Origin: Lachnospiraceae bacterium UBA3689
Lineage (GTDB): Bacteria; Bacillota; Clostridia; Lachnospirales; Lachnospiraceae
Length of the DNA stretch: 64,000 nucleotides
NCBI GenBank assembly: GCA_002371465.1
Contig: DFIU01000015.1
Coordinates: forward strand, 91,568-155,567
Direction: 5' to 3'
This document shows positions 24,776 through 33,246 of this stretch, piece after piece. The translations under genes and the position numbers were made by a program. The notes beneath the pieces were generated by a model. It was given only the letters and a program-made list of their open reading frames with translations, was not told where the DNA came from and searched no databases. Every line of letters begins with the position of its first letter. The stretch's first letter is position 1.

Positions 24776-25425
24776 ATGAAAAAATATCTAAGATAATTTG
24801 TAGTATGATACTTATGGTGGCATTGTTATTTACAAACTCTAATTATTTATTCGCAGCAGAATCTTTAGATTCAAATAATATTGATATGTTTGCGGATAAC
24901 AAGTCAGAGCAACTCAGCATTGAAGGGTGTGAATATATTTTTACATACTCTTATAATGATGATGGAAATAAGGTAGTTGAGATATTAAATTTACAGGAAA
25001 ACACTATAGATGAGGTTGTTTATGATGATTCCGAAGGTGATATCATATTAAATGGTAAATGTGTAGCTGAGGTAGAGGAAAATGCTAAAAGTGGAAATTT
25101 TTATTCGTCAGGTTCAGTCTTGAATTCCAATGGAGCATGGATTAAGTTGGGCTCTGGATCTCATACTGTAACATGGAAAGAGGGAGTGACCGTAGCAGTT
25201 GCTGCAGCTGCTATCGCCGCTGTTTTAGGCGGAGTAGGAGCAGGAGGAGTTATAGCTGCTATGGGCATGGGTGCTTTAAGTGCTTTAGCATCTGCTTGTA
25301 TTGGTGGAACGGTAAATGCTACCGTATATCAGTTTAATTCTAAAACAATATGCCAGGTCAAGTATGTTTGGACTTTTAGAGCATACACTGGTGAAAAATT
25401 TGGGCCATATACTAATGTATACTAA
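24776..25425 (+). pseudogene. secreted Ala/Gly-rich protein with a frameshift after codon 6
   Basis: A strong AGGAGG precedes ATG 24776, but that frame stops after MKKYLR. Adding one base after codon 6 joins it to the frame 24805-25425 and restores a classical signal peptide (charged start, IICSMILMVALLFT core, cleavage near LFA-AES). The mature region is acidic up to about residue 100. It then has a long Ala/Gly hydrophobic segment (VAVAAAAIAAVLGGVGAGGVI) and an aromatic C-terminus (VKYVWTFRAYTGEKFGPYT). That layout resembles some large secreted bacteriocins, but the family is not recognised. It may be inactive, start internally at ATG 24805, or reflect a base-calling error. Confidence 0.6.
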
Positions 25426-25438
25426 ACAAAAACTCTAA

Positions 25439-25456
25439 TTCCCCAGCTATGCTGGG
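25439..25456 (+). terminator. hairpin after the secreted-protein gene
   Basis: CCCCAGC-TAT-GCTGGGG is a tight perfect hairpin with AAAA after it and only TT before it, 12 bases after the stop codon. It lacks a T-tract on the plus strand, so termination may be weak or factor-dependent. Confidence 0.45.
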
Positions 25457-25539
25457 GAAAATGGAGTGAGCGGAAGCATAACGGATAGCGATAAAAAGCC
25501 TCCTATGATACGATGAGTTAGGTATCGGGAACGCTGATT

Positions 25540-25989
25540 TTAGATGTGACCTGCGCACTCTTAAACATCCGCTTCCCTCAGGATTTTTCACTACTAAATG
25601 AGGCGAGTGAACATTTGAAACAGATCAACCGAAGGCTCTGCCATACGCATTATGAGCCTATGCCGCGCACCTGCTGCAGAAAAGCCAGAAAGAACTAACC
25701 TGGTCTCGCTAAGAGTAAGCGCCGTTCTGCCAAAAAGATCTGCGGAGTCATTCGCTAGCAGCTATACTGTGGAAGTCATGATCCGGGATACATTGATGGA
25801 TTCACTGCCAAAGCGTTTGATCCTTTGCCAAAGGAGAAGAAGCTGATAGACACAATCCGAACACTGTATACACAGCAGAAGGAGATGTATGACCGGCACA
25901 CGTCCCGTATAGAAAACCGAGTCGTGAGTATTTCAGGATCTTACATCTGTCCAATTATCAGAGGAAAGGCCTTCAGAATCTTGAGCTGA
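25540..25989 (+). pseudogene. IS1182-family transposase remnant
   Basis: One broken frame reads LDVTCALLNIRFPQDFSLLNEASEHLK, then THYEPMPRTCCRKARK, KSKRRSAKKICGVIR, GYIDGF, LIDTIRTLYTQQKEMYDRHTSRIENRVVSIS and PIIRGKA. These are the consecutive central blocks of IS1182-type DDE transposases. Several in-frame stops and missing ends show it is dead. It lies between the secreted-protein gene and an XRE regulator. Confidence 0.8.
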
Positions 25990-26125
25990 TGCTGTTTGCT
26001 ATTTTTTGCCTTTCTCAAGGTACAAATCAAAGTCGCATGGAGAGAGCCCAGCTATATGGAGATAAGGTTCACAGTCATTCCCCATGTGGGAAGTTTCAGT
26101 AAATAAATTATATGGGAGAAAAATA

Positions 26126-26587
26126 GTGGATGCAGTAATTTTGGGAAGTTTTATTAGTCAATGTAGAAAAGAAAAGAATTTAACTCAAGATGAGCTGGGT
26201 AAAATTTTATCTGTAACAGGAAAGGCTGTAAGTCGATGGGAAAGAGGAGTAGGCTATCCTGATATTTCTACACTAGAGCCCCTTTCTAAAGCTTTAGGGG
26301 TAAGTCTTATGGAATTGATGAAAGCTAATAAAGGTAATAATACAGATACATCAGCATCGGATGTTGATATTTTAAACGAAACAATCGAATATCTAAAAAT
26401 ACAACGAAAGCATTCCAGATTAAAGTGCATGGTGGCTCTACTATTTTCATTTATAACAATGATTATGGGGATAATAATATCTTGTAGTTATGTTGACAAT
26501 TTAGTTTTAAGAGCGATTTTTGTAATTGTGCTAATTTATACAGCGGTATCATCGACATATAATTTAAGAGGATTGTTTAAAGTTTAA
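26126..26587 (+). CDS. XRE-family regulator with two membrane helices
   Basis: The 153-residue protein has a helix-turn-helix (LGSFISQCRKEKNLTQDELGKILSVTGKAVSRWERG) in residues 6-60, a coiled linker, and two hydrophobic helices (CMVALLFSFITMIMGIIISCS and LRAIFVIVLIYTAVSS) at the C-terminus. Membrane-tethered XRE regulators of this design are common in Firmicutes and often control transport or bacteriocin-type genes. GTG 26126 is preferred because GGGAGA lies seven bases upstream; an upstream in-frame start at 26084 has no ribosome site. Codon use is AT-rich, unlike the core genes, which suggests horizontal origin. Confidence 0.8.
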   Translation: MDAVILGSFISQCRKEKNLTQDELGKILSVTGKAVSRWERGVGYPDISTLEPLSKALGVSLMELMKANKGNNTDTSASDVDILNETIEYLKIQRKHSRLKCMVALLFSFITMIMGIIISCSYVDNLVLRAIFVIVLIYTAVSSTYNLRGLFKV

Positions 26588-26639
26588 ATTGTTAAAAAGC
26601 ATTCTTGCTAGGCGGGGCTTATGCTCCGTCTAGTAGTTC

Positions 26640-27005
26640 ATTTAGGGTATAAGGATTCCCGCGATTCCTTTCTGGAGCCTCCTAAGCTTATCCGTAAACG
26701 TAAAGCAAATTTAGAGTGACTTTAAGTTTACAGATGATTGGGGGTATCCGATCCCAGAGGATCGGATGTACAAGCCATACTTTGGAGAGCTGTGTCAGAC
26801 TTGCGGAATGCGGCAGACTTGTAATGGGTGTAGCCGCTGTGGAAAGTGTGACGGATTCATACCACAAAGAACGCTGAAATGAGATAAGAACGTATGAAAC
26901 TATGTCAGCGCCACTACGGGCATATGCTTAAACGGAAGCTCTTCTGCAACAAAGAGCAGCTTGCCATGATTCAAAACGCAGAAGAGGTCATGAGAGGGAT
27001 CTGAC
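26640..27005 (+). pseudogene. decayed coding debris including a cysteine-rich segment
   Basis: No intact frame exists. A short readable segment encodes DDWGYPIPEDRMYKPYFGELC followed by QTCGMRQTCNGCSRCGKCDG, a cysteine cluster, and after a stop a second piece reads MLKRKLFCNKEQLAMIQNAEEVMRGI. I do not recognise the parent gene. The pieces look like remnants of genes brought in with the insertion sequences. Confidence 0.45.
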
Positions 27006-27095
27006 ATGCTCATCCTTGTTGGAGTGCTCCTCTTCCTTCCGTCAGGAACTTTTGCATATCACCAGGCATGGTTCCTGATTGGAATCTTGTTTTGA
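27006..27095 (+). pseudogene. N-terminal fragment resembling isoprenylcysteine methyltransferase-family membrane protein
   Basis: A 29-codon frame encodes MLILVGVLLFLPSGTFAYHQ and then AWFLIGILF before a stop. The LFLPSGTFAYHQAW pattern is typical of the first helices of the bacterial isoprenylcysteine carboxyl methyltransferase-like family. The rest of the gene is absent. Confidence 0.45.
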
Positions 27096-27143
27096 CTATG
27101 TTTTTAGTCGGACTTGCTTAGAGGAAAGTCGTTCTATGTGTGG

Positions 27144-27149
27144 TATAAT
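27144..27149 (+). promoter_or_regulatory. extended -10 promoter of glf
   Basis: TGTGGTATAAT provides an extended -10 element (TG-N-TATAAT) 30 bases before the glf start codon. No strong -35 is present. Confidence 0.55.
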
Positions 27150-27178
27150 GACTCTACTAAACAGATGGAGGAACTGTT

Positions 27179-28336
27179 ATGCATTACAATTATCTGGTTG
27201 TCGGATCGGGGCTCTATGGGGCGGTCTTCGCTCATGAGGCAAAAAAGGCAGGCAAGAGCGTTCTGGTGATTGACAAACGTCCCAATATCGCCGGCAATGT
27301 GTATACCAAGCAGGTGGAGGGCATCCATGTTCACGAGTATGGCGCCCACATTTTCCATACCAACAATAAGAAGGTATGGAAGTATATCACCCAGTTTGCC
27401 GAGTTCAATCGCTTCACAAACAGCCCGGTGGCAAATTATAAGGGAGAACTCTATTCCCTGCCCTTTAATATGTATACCTTCAACAAGATGTGGGGAGTCG
27501 TAACACCCCAGGAGGCTCAGGCAAAAATTGAGGAGCAGAAGAAGGACTATATCGTAAAAAAGCAGCAGGAACGGGGGCTTTCCCAGGATGCTCCCTTTGA
27601 AGCCCAAAATCTTGAGGAGCAGGCAATTTCTCTCATTGGAACGGATATCTACGAAAAGCTGATCAAAGGTTATACAGAGAAGCAGTGGGGACGGCCCTGT
27701 ACCGAGCTGCCTTCCTTTATCATCAAGCGGCTGCCGGTCCGGCTCACATTTGACAATAACTACTTCAACGCTCTTTATCAGGGCATTCCGATCGGCGGCT
27801 ATACCAAGATGGTGGCGAATCTGCTGGATGGGATTGAAGTCAGGCTGAATACGGATTATCTGAAGGATAAAAAGACCTGGGATGCTCTGGCGGAGCGAGT
27901 GATCTACACGGGTCCGATTGACGCGTATTTTGACTTTAAGCTGGGTGCCCTGGAATATCGGTCCGTCCGTTTTGAAAATGAACTTCTTGATCAGCCGAAT
28001 TTCCAGGGAAATGCGGCCGTCAATTATACGGACCGCGAAACTCCCTGGACCAGAATTATTGAGCATAAATGGTTTGAATTCGGCAAGGATGAAGAGGGCA
28101 GGGACCTGCCCAAGACCGTGATCAGCCGCGAATATTCTTCTGAGTGGAAGCCGGGAGATGAACCCTATTATCCGGTCAACGATCAGAAGAACAGCGCCCT
28201 CTATCAGAAGTATAAGGAACTGGCGGATCAGGAAAAGAAGGTTGTCTTTGGCGGCAGACTGGGCGAGTACCGTTATTATGACATGGATATGGTCATTGCC
28301 TCCGCGCTGCTTGGGTCAGAAAAAGAACTTTCGTAA
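27179..28336 (+). CDS. glf: UDP-galactopyranose mutase
   Basis: The 385-residue flavoenzyme converts UDP-galactopyranose to UDP-galactofuranose for surface glycans. The FAD-binding N-terminus YNYLVVGSGLYGAVFAHEAKK is clear, followed by EYGAHIFHTNN, the SLPFNMYTFNKMWG region, the YTEKQWGRPCTELP motif and FGGRLGEYRYYDMD near the C-terminus. Length is standard. ATG 27179 follows TGGAGG. It lies next to two membrane proteins and a nucleotidyltransferase that probably also serve cell-surface polysaccharide synthesis. Confidence 0.96.
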   Translation: MHYNYLVVGSGLYGAVFAHEAKKAGKSVLVIDKRPNIAGNVYTKQVEGIHVHEYGAHIFHTNNKKVWKYITQFAEFNRFTNSPVANYKGELYSLPFNMYTFNKMWGVVTPQEAQAKIEEQKKDYIVKKQQERGLSQDAPFEAQNLEEQAISLIGTDIYEKLIKGYTEKQWGRPCTELPSFIIKRLPVRLTFDNNYFNALYQGIPIGGYTKMVANLLDGIEVRLNTDYLKDKKTWDALAERVIYTGPIDAYFDFKLGALEYRSVRFENELLDQPNFQGNAAVNYTDRETPWTRIIEHKWFEFGKDEEGRDLPKTVISREYSSEWKPGDEPYYPVNDQKNSALYQKYKELADQEKKVVFGGRLGEYRYYDMDMVIASALLGSEKELS

Positions 28337-28342
28337 ATGACT

Positions 28343-29164
28343 TTACTCGTAGCCGGTTGTCGTCTTACCGTAGGCGATGCCGGGATGGTAGTAAAGCACC
28401 CAGCCTCTTTCCCGGTAGAGGATCTGCCAGCCATTTGCCATCATGGATTCCTGAATGGGAATGGACTCAAGTGAGGCGTAGTAATTCGTCCGATATTTGG
28501 TTAAAAGCTGGGTCATGCGGGCCCCGTCCGGCACCAGGCTCCCCTGGGTGTAGGACCGGTATTCGACATAATCGGGGTCAATCCCATGGTAGTTGGGGAA
28601 GAAGCGACCCGCGCCCAGCCGGATACCGGAATCAATCTGCCTGATTTCCTCGACAAAGGGGGCGGGACCGACCGCTGTCAGATTGGGGTCTCCGGTCCTG
28701 GCGGCATTTTCGTGCATGATCGCTGCCATTTCGTACATTTCCATGGGAATCTTGGTTGGGAGAAAAGCCGGATCATATTGAAAATATTCAGCCCGGTAGA
28801 CCGGTTTGCCGCCGACCATGAGAGCTGCAAGGATAAGGATCGCTGCGATGACCTGATTGCGTTTGTTTTTTATCTGACCGATCAGGGCGACCGCTGCAAA
28901 GCCGATGATGATGGGAGCAGGTATGATCCAGAACAGTCTCCAGTAGTTGGTCCCATCCCGAAGAAAGCTGCCCAGATAGCGGGGGACCAGGGGTGTTGTA
29001 AAGAGAATGAGACAGATCAGATAGTAGACGCCCAGAAAACGCCCGCCCTTAAATGATTTTGCGGTGAGGGCAAGGACCACGGCGGCAAGCAGGTAGATGA
29101 GGTAGAAGCTTCCGCCGAATACCTGCTGATAGGCAATTCTTATGATGTCAAACAGCGCACTCAT
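28343..29164 (-). CDS. membrane protein of a surface-glycan pair
   Basis: The 273-residue protein has about four helices in its first 115 residues and then a 155-residue domain predicted outside the membrane. The start ATG is preceded by AAAGGAG, ten bases after the stop of the larger membrane protein, so the two genes form one operon. A multi-helix part followed by an extracellular domain resembles the C-terminal half of GT-C glycosyltransferases. Together with its partner it may be a split version of one such enzyme. No family name is certain. Confidence 0.6.
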   Translation of the reverse strand: MSALFDIIRIAYQQVFGGSFYLIYLLAAVVLALTAKSFKGGRFLGVYYLICLILFTTPLVPRYLGSFLRDGTNYWRLFWIIPAPIIIGFAAVALIGQIKNKRNQVIAAILILAALMVGGKPVYRAEYFQYDPAFLPTKIPMEMYEMAAIMHENAARTGDPNLTAVGPAPFVEEIRQIDSGIRLGAGRFFPNYHGIDPDYVEYRSYTQGSLVPDGARMTQLLTKYRTNYYASLESIPIQESMMANGWQILYRERGWVLYYHPGIAYGKTTTGYE

Positions 29165-29174
29165 GATGGCTCCT

Positions 29175-30275
29175 TTACTGATGAAGTTTCGTATAGGTTA
29201 AAAATGCAAGCGCCGGAACGACCAGGGATAGGGCGGTTCCGATCAAAACCGTCAGTCTCTTTTTTCTGGCGGCAATAAAGAGCATGAGCCCTAAAAGAGC
29301 CGTTTCCATGACGGCAAATGCCATGCCCATCAAGGTGAAGAAGGAGCAGGATATGAGGATGATCCAGAGAAACAGAAAGTCACGGATTTTCAGCTCATCC
29401 CTTCGTTTAAAAGCCTGCAGATAGAAATAGAGAAGGGCGGGGGCGGCAGCTCCGACGAAAACCGCCTTTCCCTGCCAGCTTCTGACGGAAAGGAAGGTCC
29501 CGGATGTATAGACGGCATAGGAAGACCAGACGTTGGCGGCCCAGACGAAGATGGTGAAAAGTCCCGCTTTTGCCCGGTCTTTTTGAAAGAGGCTCGATCC
29601 CAGCAGCAAAACGATCCCATAGAAGAAGAGGGTCAGGATCGGCGGGAACCAGGTGTGGGAAAAAGCTGCTGCGTCTAAGGAAAAAAAGCGGCAGACGCAG
29701 GCGGTAAATAAAAAGAAGGGGGAGAGCCAGATTCTGGTCATATCTCCCTGGACCCAGTTTACGATGCGGTCCCCGGTCTGGGGATCGAAGATACGGATGG
29801 TATTGGTCTGAAGAGAGGTCGTTGCGGCGGCGACATAGGTGGCGTCGTCCCCGTCGCTGTGGGTGAAGCGAAAGACCACATAGGCATGGATCAGAACCAG
29901 GATGAGGGCAGCAATTTCATAGGGGGAGATGCCTCTTAAGAAGGATCCTGTCCTTTGGGGCAGATCCCGGGCGTCTCCTCTTATTTTCAGGATCAAAAAT
30001 GATAAAAGTGTCAGAATGACCAGGCTGACTGCCCAGACATAGCAGAGCCTGGTTAAAGACCATTTCCGAAAGACGGCGATTTCCGCCGGGAAATAGAGGG
30101 AGGCAAAGAGGACAAAGATGCCAGCTACCCACTTAAGCAAGAGGGAATAAGGTGTCCCTGCTTTCTTTCTAAGAACCAATCCACCCAGAAGAAGGGGCAG
30201 GGGGAAAAAGAAAAGAGCAAAAAAAAGTATGCGGATCAAGGCTTTACCTCCGTAGGGGAGCCGTTTTAGCTCCAT
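29175..30275 (-). CDS. polytopic membrane protein, DUF6077-like, possible GT-C glycosyltransferase
   Basis: The 366-residue protein has about nine to ten hydrophobic helices. The first large outside loop carries FTHSDGDDATYVAAATTS. Acidic residues at this place are a hallmark of GT-C-fold glycosyltransferases that use lipid-linked sugar donors. It resembles DUF6077 proteins of Lachnospiraceae. A TATAAT lies just before its start on the minus strand (30292-30287). The adjacent glf and nucleotidyltransferase genes support a role in surface polysaccharide assembly. The activity is inference. Confidence 0.65.
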   Translation of the reverse strand: MELKRLPYGGKALIRILFFALFFFPLPLLLGGLVLRKKAGTPYSLLLKWVAGIFVLFASLYFPAEIAVFRKWSLTRLCYVWAVSLVILTLLSFLILKIRGDARDLPQRTGSFLRGISPYEIAALILVLIHAYVVFRFTHSDGDDATYVAAATTSLQTNTIRIFDPQTGDRIVNWVQGDMTRIWLSPFFLFTACVCRFFSLDAAAFSHTWFPPILTLFFYGIVLLLGSSLFQKDRAKAGLFTIFVWAANVWSSYAVYTSGTFLSVRSWQGKAVFVGAAAPALLYFYLQAFKRRDELKIRDFLFLWIILISCSFFTLMGMAFAVMETALLGLMLFIAARKKRLTVLIGTALSLVVPALAFLTYTKLHQ

Positions 30276-30401
30276 AGTCAGCCCCTATTATAGCAGAAAT
30301 TCCTCATCGGTTCCCATATTTGTGCTAGAATGAGTACACATGGAAATCTCGGCAGCAAGGGGGCTGTCGGGAAAGCTTGGAAGTTCAGAAGGAGAAAACG
30401 C

Positions 30402-31334
30402 ATGAAAACAAGTCTGGTGATCATGGCTGCCGGTATCGGGTCTCGGTTCGGCGGCGGGATCAAGCAGCTGGAAGCTGTCGGTCCCAACGGGGAGATTATC
30501 ATGGATTATTCCATCCATGACGCGATTGAAGCCGGTTTTAATAAGATCGTCTTTATTATCCGCAGGGACATGGAGGATGATTTCAGGAAAATAATCGGGA
30601 ACCGCATCGAGAGGATCTGCCGGAAGCACGGGGTAGAGGCCGCCTATGCCTTCCAGTCCCTTACCGATATTCCGACCGGATTCGAGGTGCCGCAGGGCAG
30701 GACCAAGCCCTGGGGGACGGGGCAGGCGGTCCTGGCGGCGAAAGATCAGATTAAAGAGCCCTTCGCCGTGATCAATGCGGATGATTACTACGGCAAAGAG
30801 GCATTTGTCCGGATCCATGATTTCCTGGAGCAGATGCAGCCGGACCATCCCGACGACTTCTGCATGGCGGGCTTTATTTTAAACAATACGCTCAGTGAAA
30901 ACGGCGGCGTCACGAGGGGAGTCTGCGCGGTCGATGAAAAGGGTTATCTGACGGATGTGATGGAGACTTCCGATATTGTCAAAACAGCAGATGGGGCAGA
31001 GGCGGCAGGAAAGAAGATCAATCCCCGGTCTTTTGTCTCCATGAATCTCTGGGGCCTGTCCCCGGATTTCCTGGAACTTTTACAGAGCGGTTTTGAAGAG
31101 TTTTTTGAAGAGATCCGTCTGGGAAAGAAGGATCCGCTGAAGGCGGAATACCTGATCCCCATCTATATCGGCGAGTTGCTCAAGGCAAATCGTGTCACGG
31201 TGCGGGTGCTGCCGACTAAGGACAAATGGTTCGGCGTCACCTACCGGGAGGATAAGCCGGTCGTTGTGGATTCTTTCACCAGGTTGATTAAAGAGGGAGT
31301 TTACCAGAGGGATCTCTTTTCCGATCTGAAATGA
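30402..31334 (+). CDS. sugar nucleotidyltransferase family protein
   Basis: The 310-residue protein opens with the nucleotide-binding signature LVIMAAGIGSRFGGGIKQLEAVGPNGE, followed by KPWGTGQAVLAAKDQI and the metal-binding INADDYYGKEAF, as in glucose-1-phosphate nucleotidyltransferases. It lacks other domains. It probably activates a sugar 1-phosphate as a UDP- or dTDP-sugar for the neighbouring glycan genes; the precise sugar is not readable. ATG 30402 follows AGAAGGAGAAAA. An upstream in-frame start at 30330 lies in the promoter region and is rejected. Confidence 0.82.
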   Translation: MKTSLVIMAAGIGSRFGGGIKQLEAVGPNGEIIMDYSIHDAIEAGFNKIVFIIRRDMEDDFRKIIGNRIERICRKHGVEAAYAFQSLTDIPTGFEVPQGRTKPWGTGQAVLAAKDQIKEPFAVINADDYYGKEAFVRIHDFLEQMQPDHPDDFCMAGFILNNTLSENGGVTRGVCAVDEKGYLTDVMETSDIVKTADGAEAAGKKINPRSFVSMNLWGLSPDFLELLQSGFEEFFEEIRLGKKDPLKAEYLIPIYIGELLKANRVTVRVLPTKDKWFGVTYREDKPVVVDSFTRLIKEGVYQRDLFSDLK

Positions 31335-31374
31335 AGGGAAAACGCTGAAAGAGGGAGGTTGACCGCATCTTCTC

Positions 31375-31453
31375 TTGACGTCATTACTTTAGCGTACTAA
31401 ACTAAGTGGAAAGCAAGGGTGCTTAGCCGGCGTCGTTGCTTCCATTTTTTTTT
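31375..31453 (+). promoter_or_regulatory. nhaC leader: promoter, A1/G4 hexaloop hairpin and overlapping terminator
   Basis: TTGACG (31375-31380), 17 bases and TAAACT (31398-31403) form a promoter. The transcript begins almost at once with AAGC-AAGGGT-GCTT (31411-31424), a hairpin with a six-base loop having A at position 1 and G at position 4. Its 5' arm is also part of the terminator stem TGGAAAGCAA (31407-31416) with TTGCTTCCA (31436-31444), followed by nine T residues. The two structures exclude each other, as in ANTAR-controlled leaders. Confidence 0.68.
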
Positions 31454-31461
31454 GAGCATTT

Positions 31462-31482
31462 TTAGGGACCATTTGTCCCTAA
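31462..31482 (+). promoter_or_regulatory. inverted repeat before the nhaC start
   Basis: TTAGGGAC-CATTT-GTCCCTAA is a perfect 8-bp inverted repeat just after the terminator and 22 bases before the start codon. It could be a protein operator or a second RNA hairpin near the ribosome site. Confidence 0.5.
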
Positions 31483-31504
31483 GCAAAATGTGCAGGGGGA
31501 ATTT

Positions 31505-33133
31505 ATGAAAAGAAAAACCAGTAAGATCTTACCGGCGATCGCCGTCCTTGCGGTCGTTGTCATTGTTATCGCTGCGGGATTTTTGACGACGGCGGATACG
31601 GTCCGGCAGTCCGCCTGGGCGTTGCTGCCGCCGCTTATCGCCATTGCCCTGGCTCTTATCACCAAGGAGGTCTACAGCTCCTTATTTATCGGAATTTTAA
31701 CCGGAGCCCTGCTCTTTACGGGCTTTAACTTTGAAAAGACCCTCAATCATATCTTCAATGAAGGGATCGTTTCGGTTCTGACCAGTCCCGGCAATATGGG
31801 TATTCTGGTCTTCCTGGTCATCCTGGGCATTATGGTTCAGCTGATGAACCGGACCGGAGGATCCGCAGCCTTTGGCCGCTGGGCTTCGGATCATATCAAG
31901 ACCCGGGCAGGGGCAGAGCTGGCGACGATCGCCCTGGGCGTCCTCATCTTTATCGATGACTACTTTAACTGTCTGACGGTCGGTTCCGTCATGCGGCCCG
32001 TGACTGACAAGCACCGGATCAGCCGGTCCAAACTCGCCTACCTGATCGACGCGACGGCAGCTCCGGTCTGCATCATCGCGCCGATTTCATCCTGGGCGGC
32101 AGCGGTCTCGGGCTATGTGGAAGGGGAAAACGGCATCAGGCTCTTTGTGGAAACCATCCCCTACAACTACTACGCGCTTCTGACCATCGCCATGATGATC
32201 TTTCTGGTCGTCTACAAGGTGGATTACGGGCCCATGTATATCCATGAGAGAAATGCGATCGAGAAGAATGATCTTTATACTACGCCGGAACGGCCCTATG
32301 AAAATGCCTCAGCCGCGGCCAGGGACAAGGCAGACGGTCATGTCATTGATCTGCTCTTCCCGATCCTGACCCTGGTTATCGGCTGTATCATCGGCATGAT
32401 CTATACCGGCGGTTTCTTTGGGGGAGCCGGCTTTGTCGAGGCTTTTGCCGCCTCCGACGCTTCGGTCGGGCTTATGCTGGGGTCCTTCTGCGCCCTGGTC
32501 CTGACCATCGCCTTTTATCTGACCAGACGGGCCTTGGAATTTAAAGAGATCATGGACTGCGTCCCGGAGGGCTTTAAGGCCATGGTGCCGGCGATCCTGA
32601 TTCTGACTTTCGCCTGGACCTTAAATAAGATCACGGCGGATATGGGCGCGAGGGAGTATGTCGCCGGTGTGGTTGAACATTCAGCCAGGGGCTTTACGAC
32701 CTTCCTGCCCCTCGTCGTCTTTCTCGTAGCGGTTGGCTTAAGTTTTGCGACGGGAACTTCCTGGGGTACCTTCGGCATCCTGATTCCGATTGTCATCGCC
32801 TGCTTTCCCAAGGACCACACCATGATGGTTCTTGCCATGAGCTCCTGCATGGCTGGGTCTGTCTGCGGCGACCACTGCTCACCAATCTCGGATACGACCA
32901 TCATGTCATCGGCAGGTGCCCAGTGTCTGCACATCAATCATGTGTCGACCCAGCTGCCCTATGCTATGACCTGCGCTGCCATTTCCGCCTTGACCTACGT
33001 CTTTGCGGGATTTGTCAGGAATCCGGCAATCAGCCTTATTTTCGGTATCGTCTTCCTGGCAGGAACCTTGTTCGCTATCAAACGCCACAACGAAAAGCGG
33101 AAGGTACGATTGGCAGAGGAGATTGCAAAGTAA
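31505..33133 (+). CDS. NhaC-family Na+/H+ antiporter or related secondary transporter
   Basis: The 542-residue membrane protein has about 11-12 helices and NhaC-family features: LLPPLIAIALALITKEVYSSLFIGILTGALL, GVLIFIDDYFNCLTVGSVMRPVTDKH, APISSWAAAVSGY and GTSWGTFGILIPIV, CSPISDTTIMSS. Family members exchange Na+ for protons or carry amino or organic acids. The leader shared with glnA, asnB and gltB hints at a nitrogen-related substrate such as an amino acid rather than simple pH control. ATG 31505 follows AGGGGGAA; an in-frame GTG at 31490 is less likely. Confidence 0.88.
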   Translation: MKRKTSKILPAIAVLAVVVIVIAAGFLTTADTVRQSAWALLPPLIAIALALITKEVYSSLFIGILTGALLFTGFNFEKTLNHIFNEGIVSVLTSPGNMGILVFLVILGIMVQLMNRTGGSAAFGRWASDHIKTRAGAELATIALGVLIFIDDYFNCLTVGSVMRPVTDKHRISRSKLAYLIDATAAPVCIIAPISSWAAAVSGYVEGENGIRLFVETIPYNYYALLTIAMMIFLVVYKVDYGPMYIHERNAIEKNDLYTTPERPYENASAAARDKADGHVIDLLFPILTLVIGCIIGMIYTGGFFGGAGFVEAFAASDASVGLMLGSFCALVLTIAFYLTRRALEFKEIMDCVPEGFKAMVPAILILTFAWTLNKITADMGAREYVAGVVEHSARGFTTFLPLVVFLVAVGLSFATGTSWGTFGILIPIVIACFPKDHTMMVLAMSSCMAGSVCGDHCSPISDTTIMSSAGAQCLHINHVSTQLPYAMTCAAISALTYVFAGFVRNPAISLIFGIVFLAGTLFAIKRHNEKRKVRLAEEIAK

Positions 33134-33143
33134 GAGTTAAGCA

Positions 33144-33192
33144 ATGAACATGCCCCTGTCGGACGGTTGTCCGGCAGGGGCATGTTCATTTA
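33144..33192. terminator. long hairpin between convergent nhaC and the ANTAR gene
   Basis: ATGAACATGCCCCTG pairs with CAGGGGCATGTTCAT, extended inward by CCGGAC-type pairs. The stem lies between two convergent genes and can serve both strands, although the T-runs are short. Confidence 0.75.
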
Positions 33193-33246
33193 TGTAATGA
33201 AAGACTGCTATATGACAACCGGTCCTATTACCGGTTGTTAACTGGT

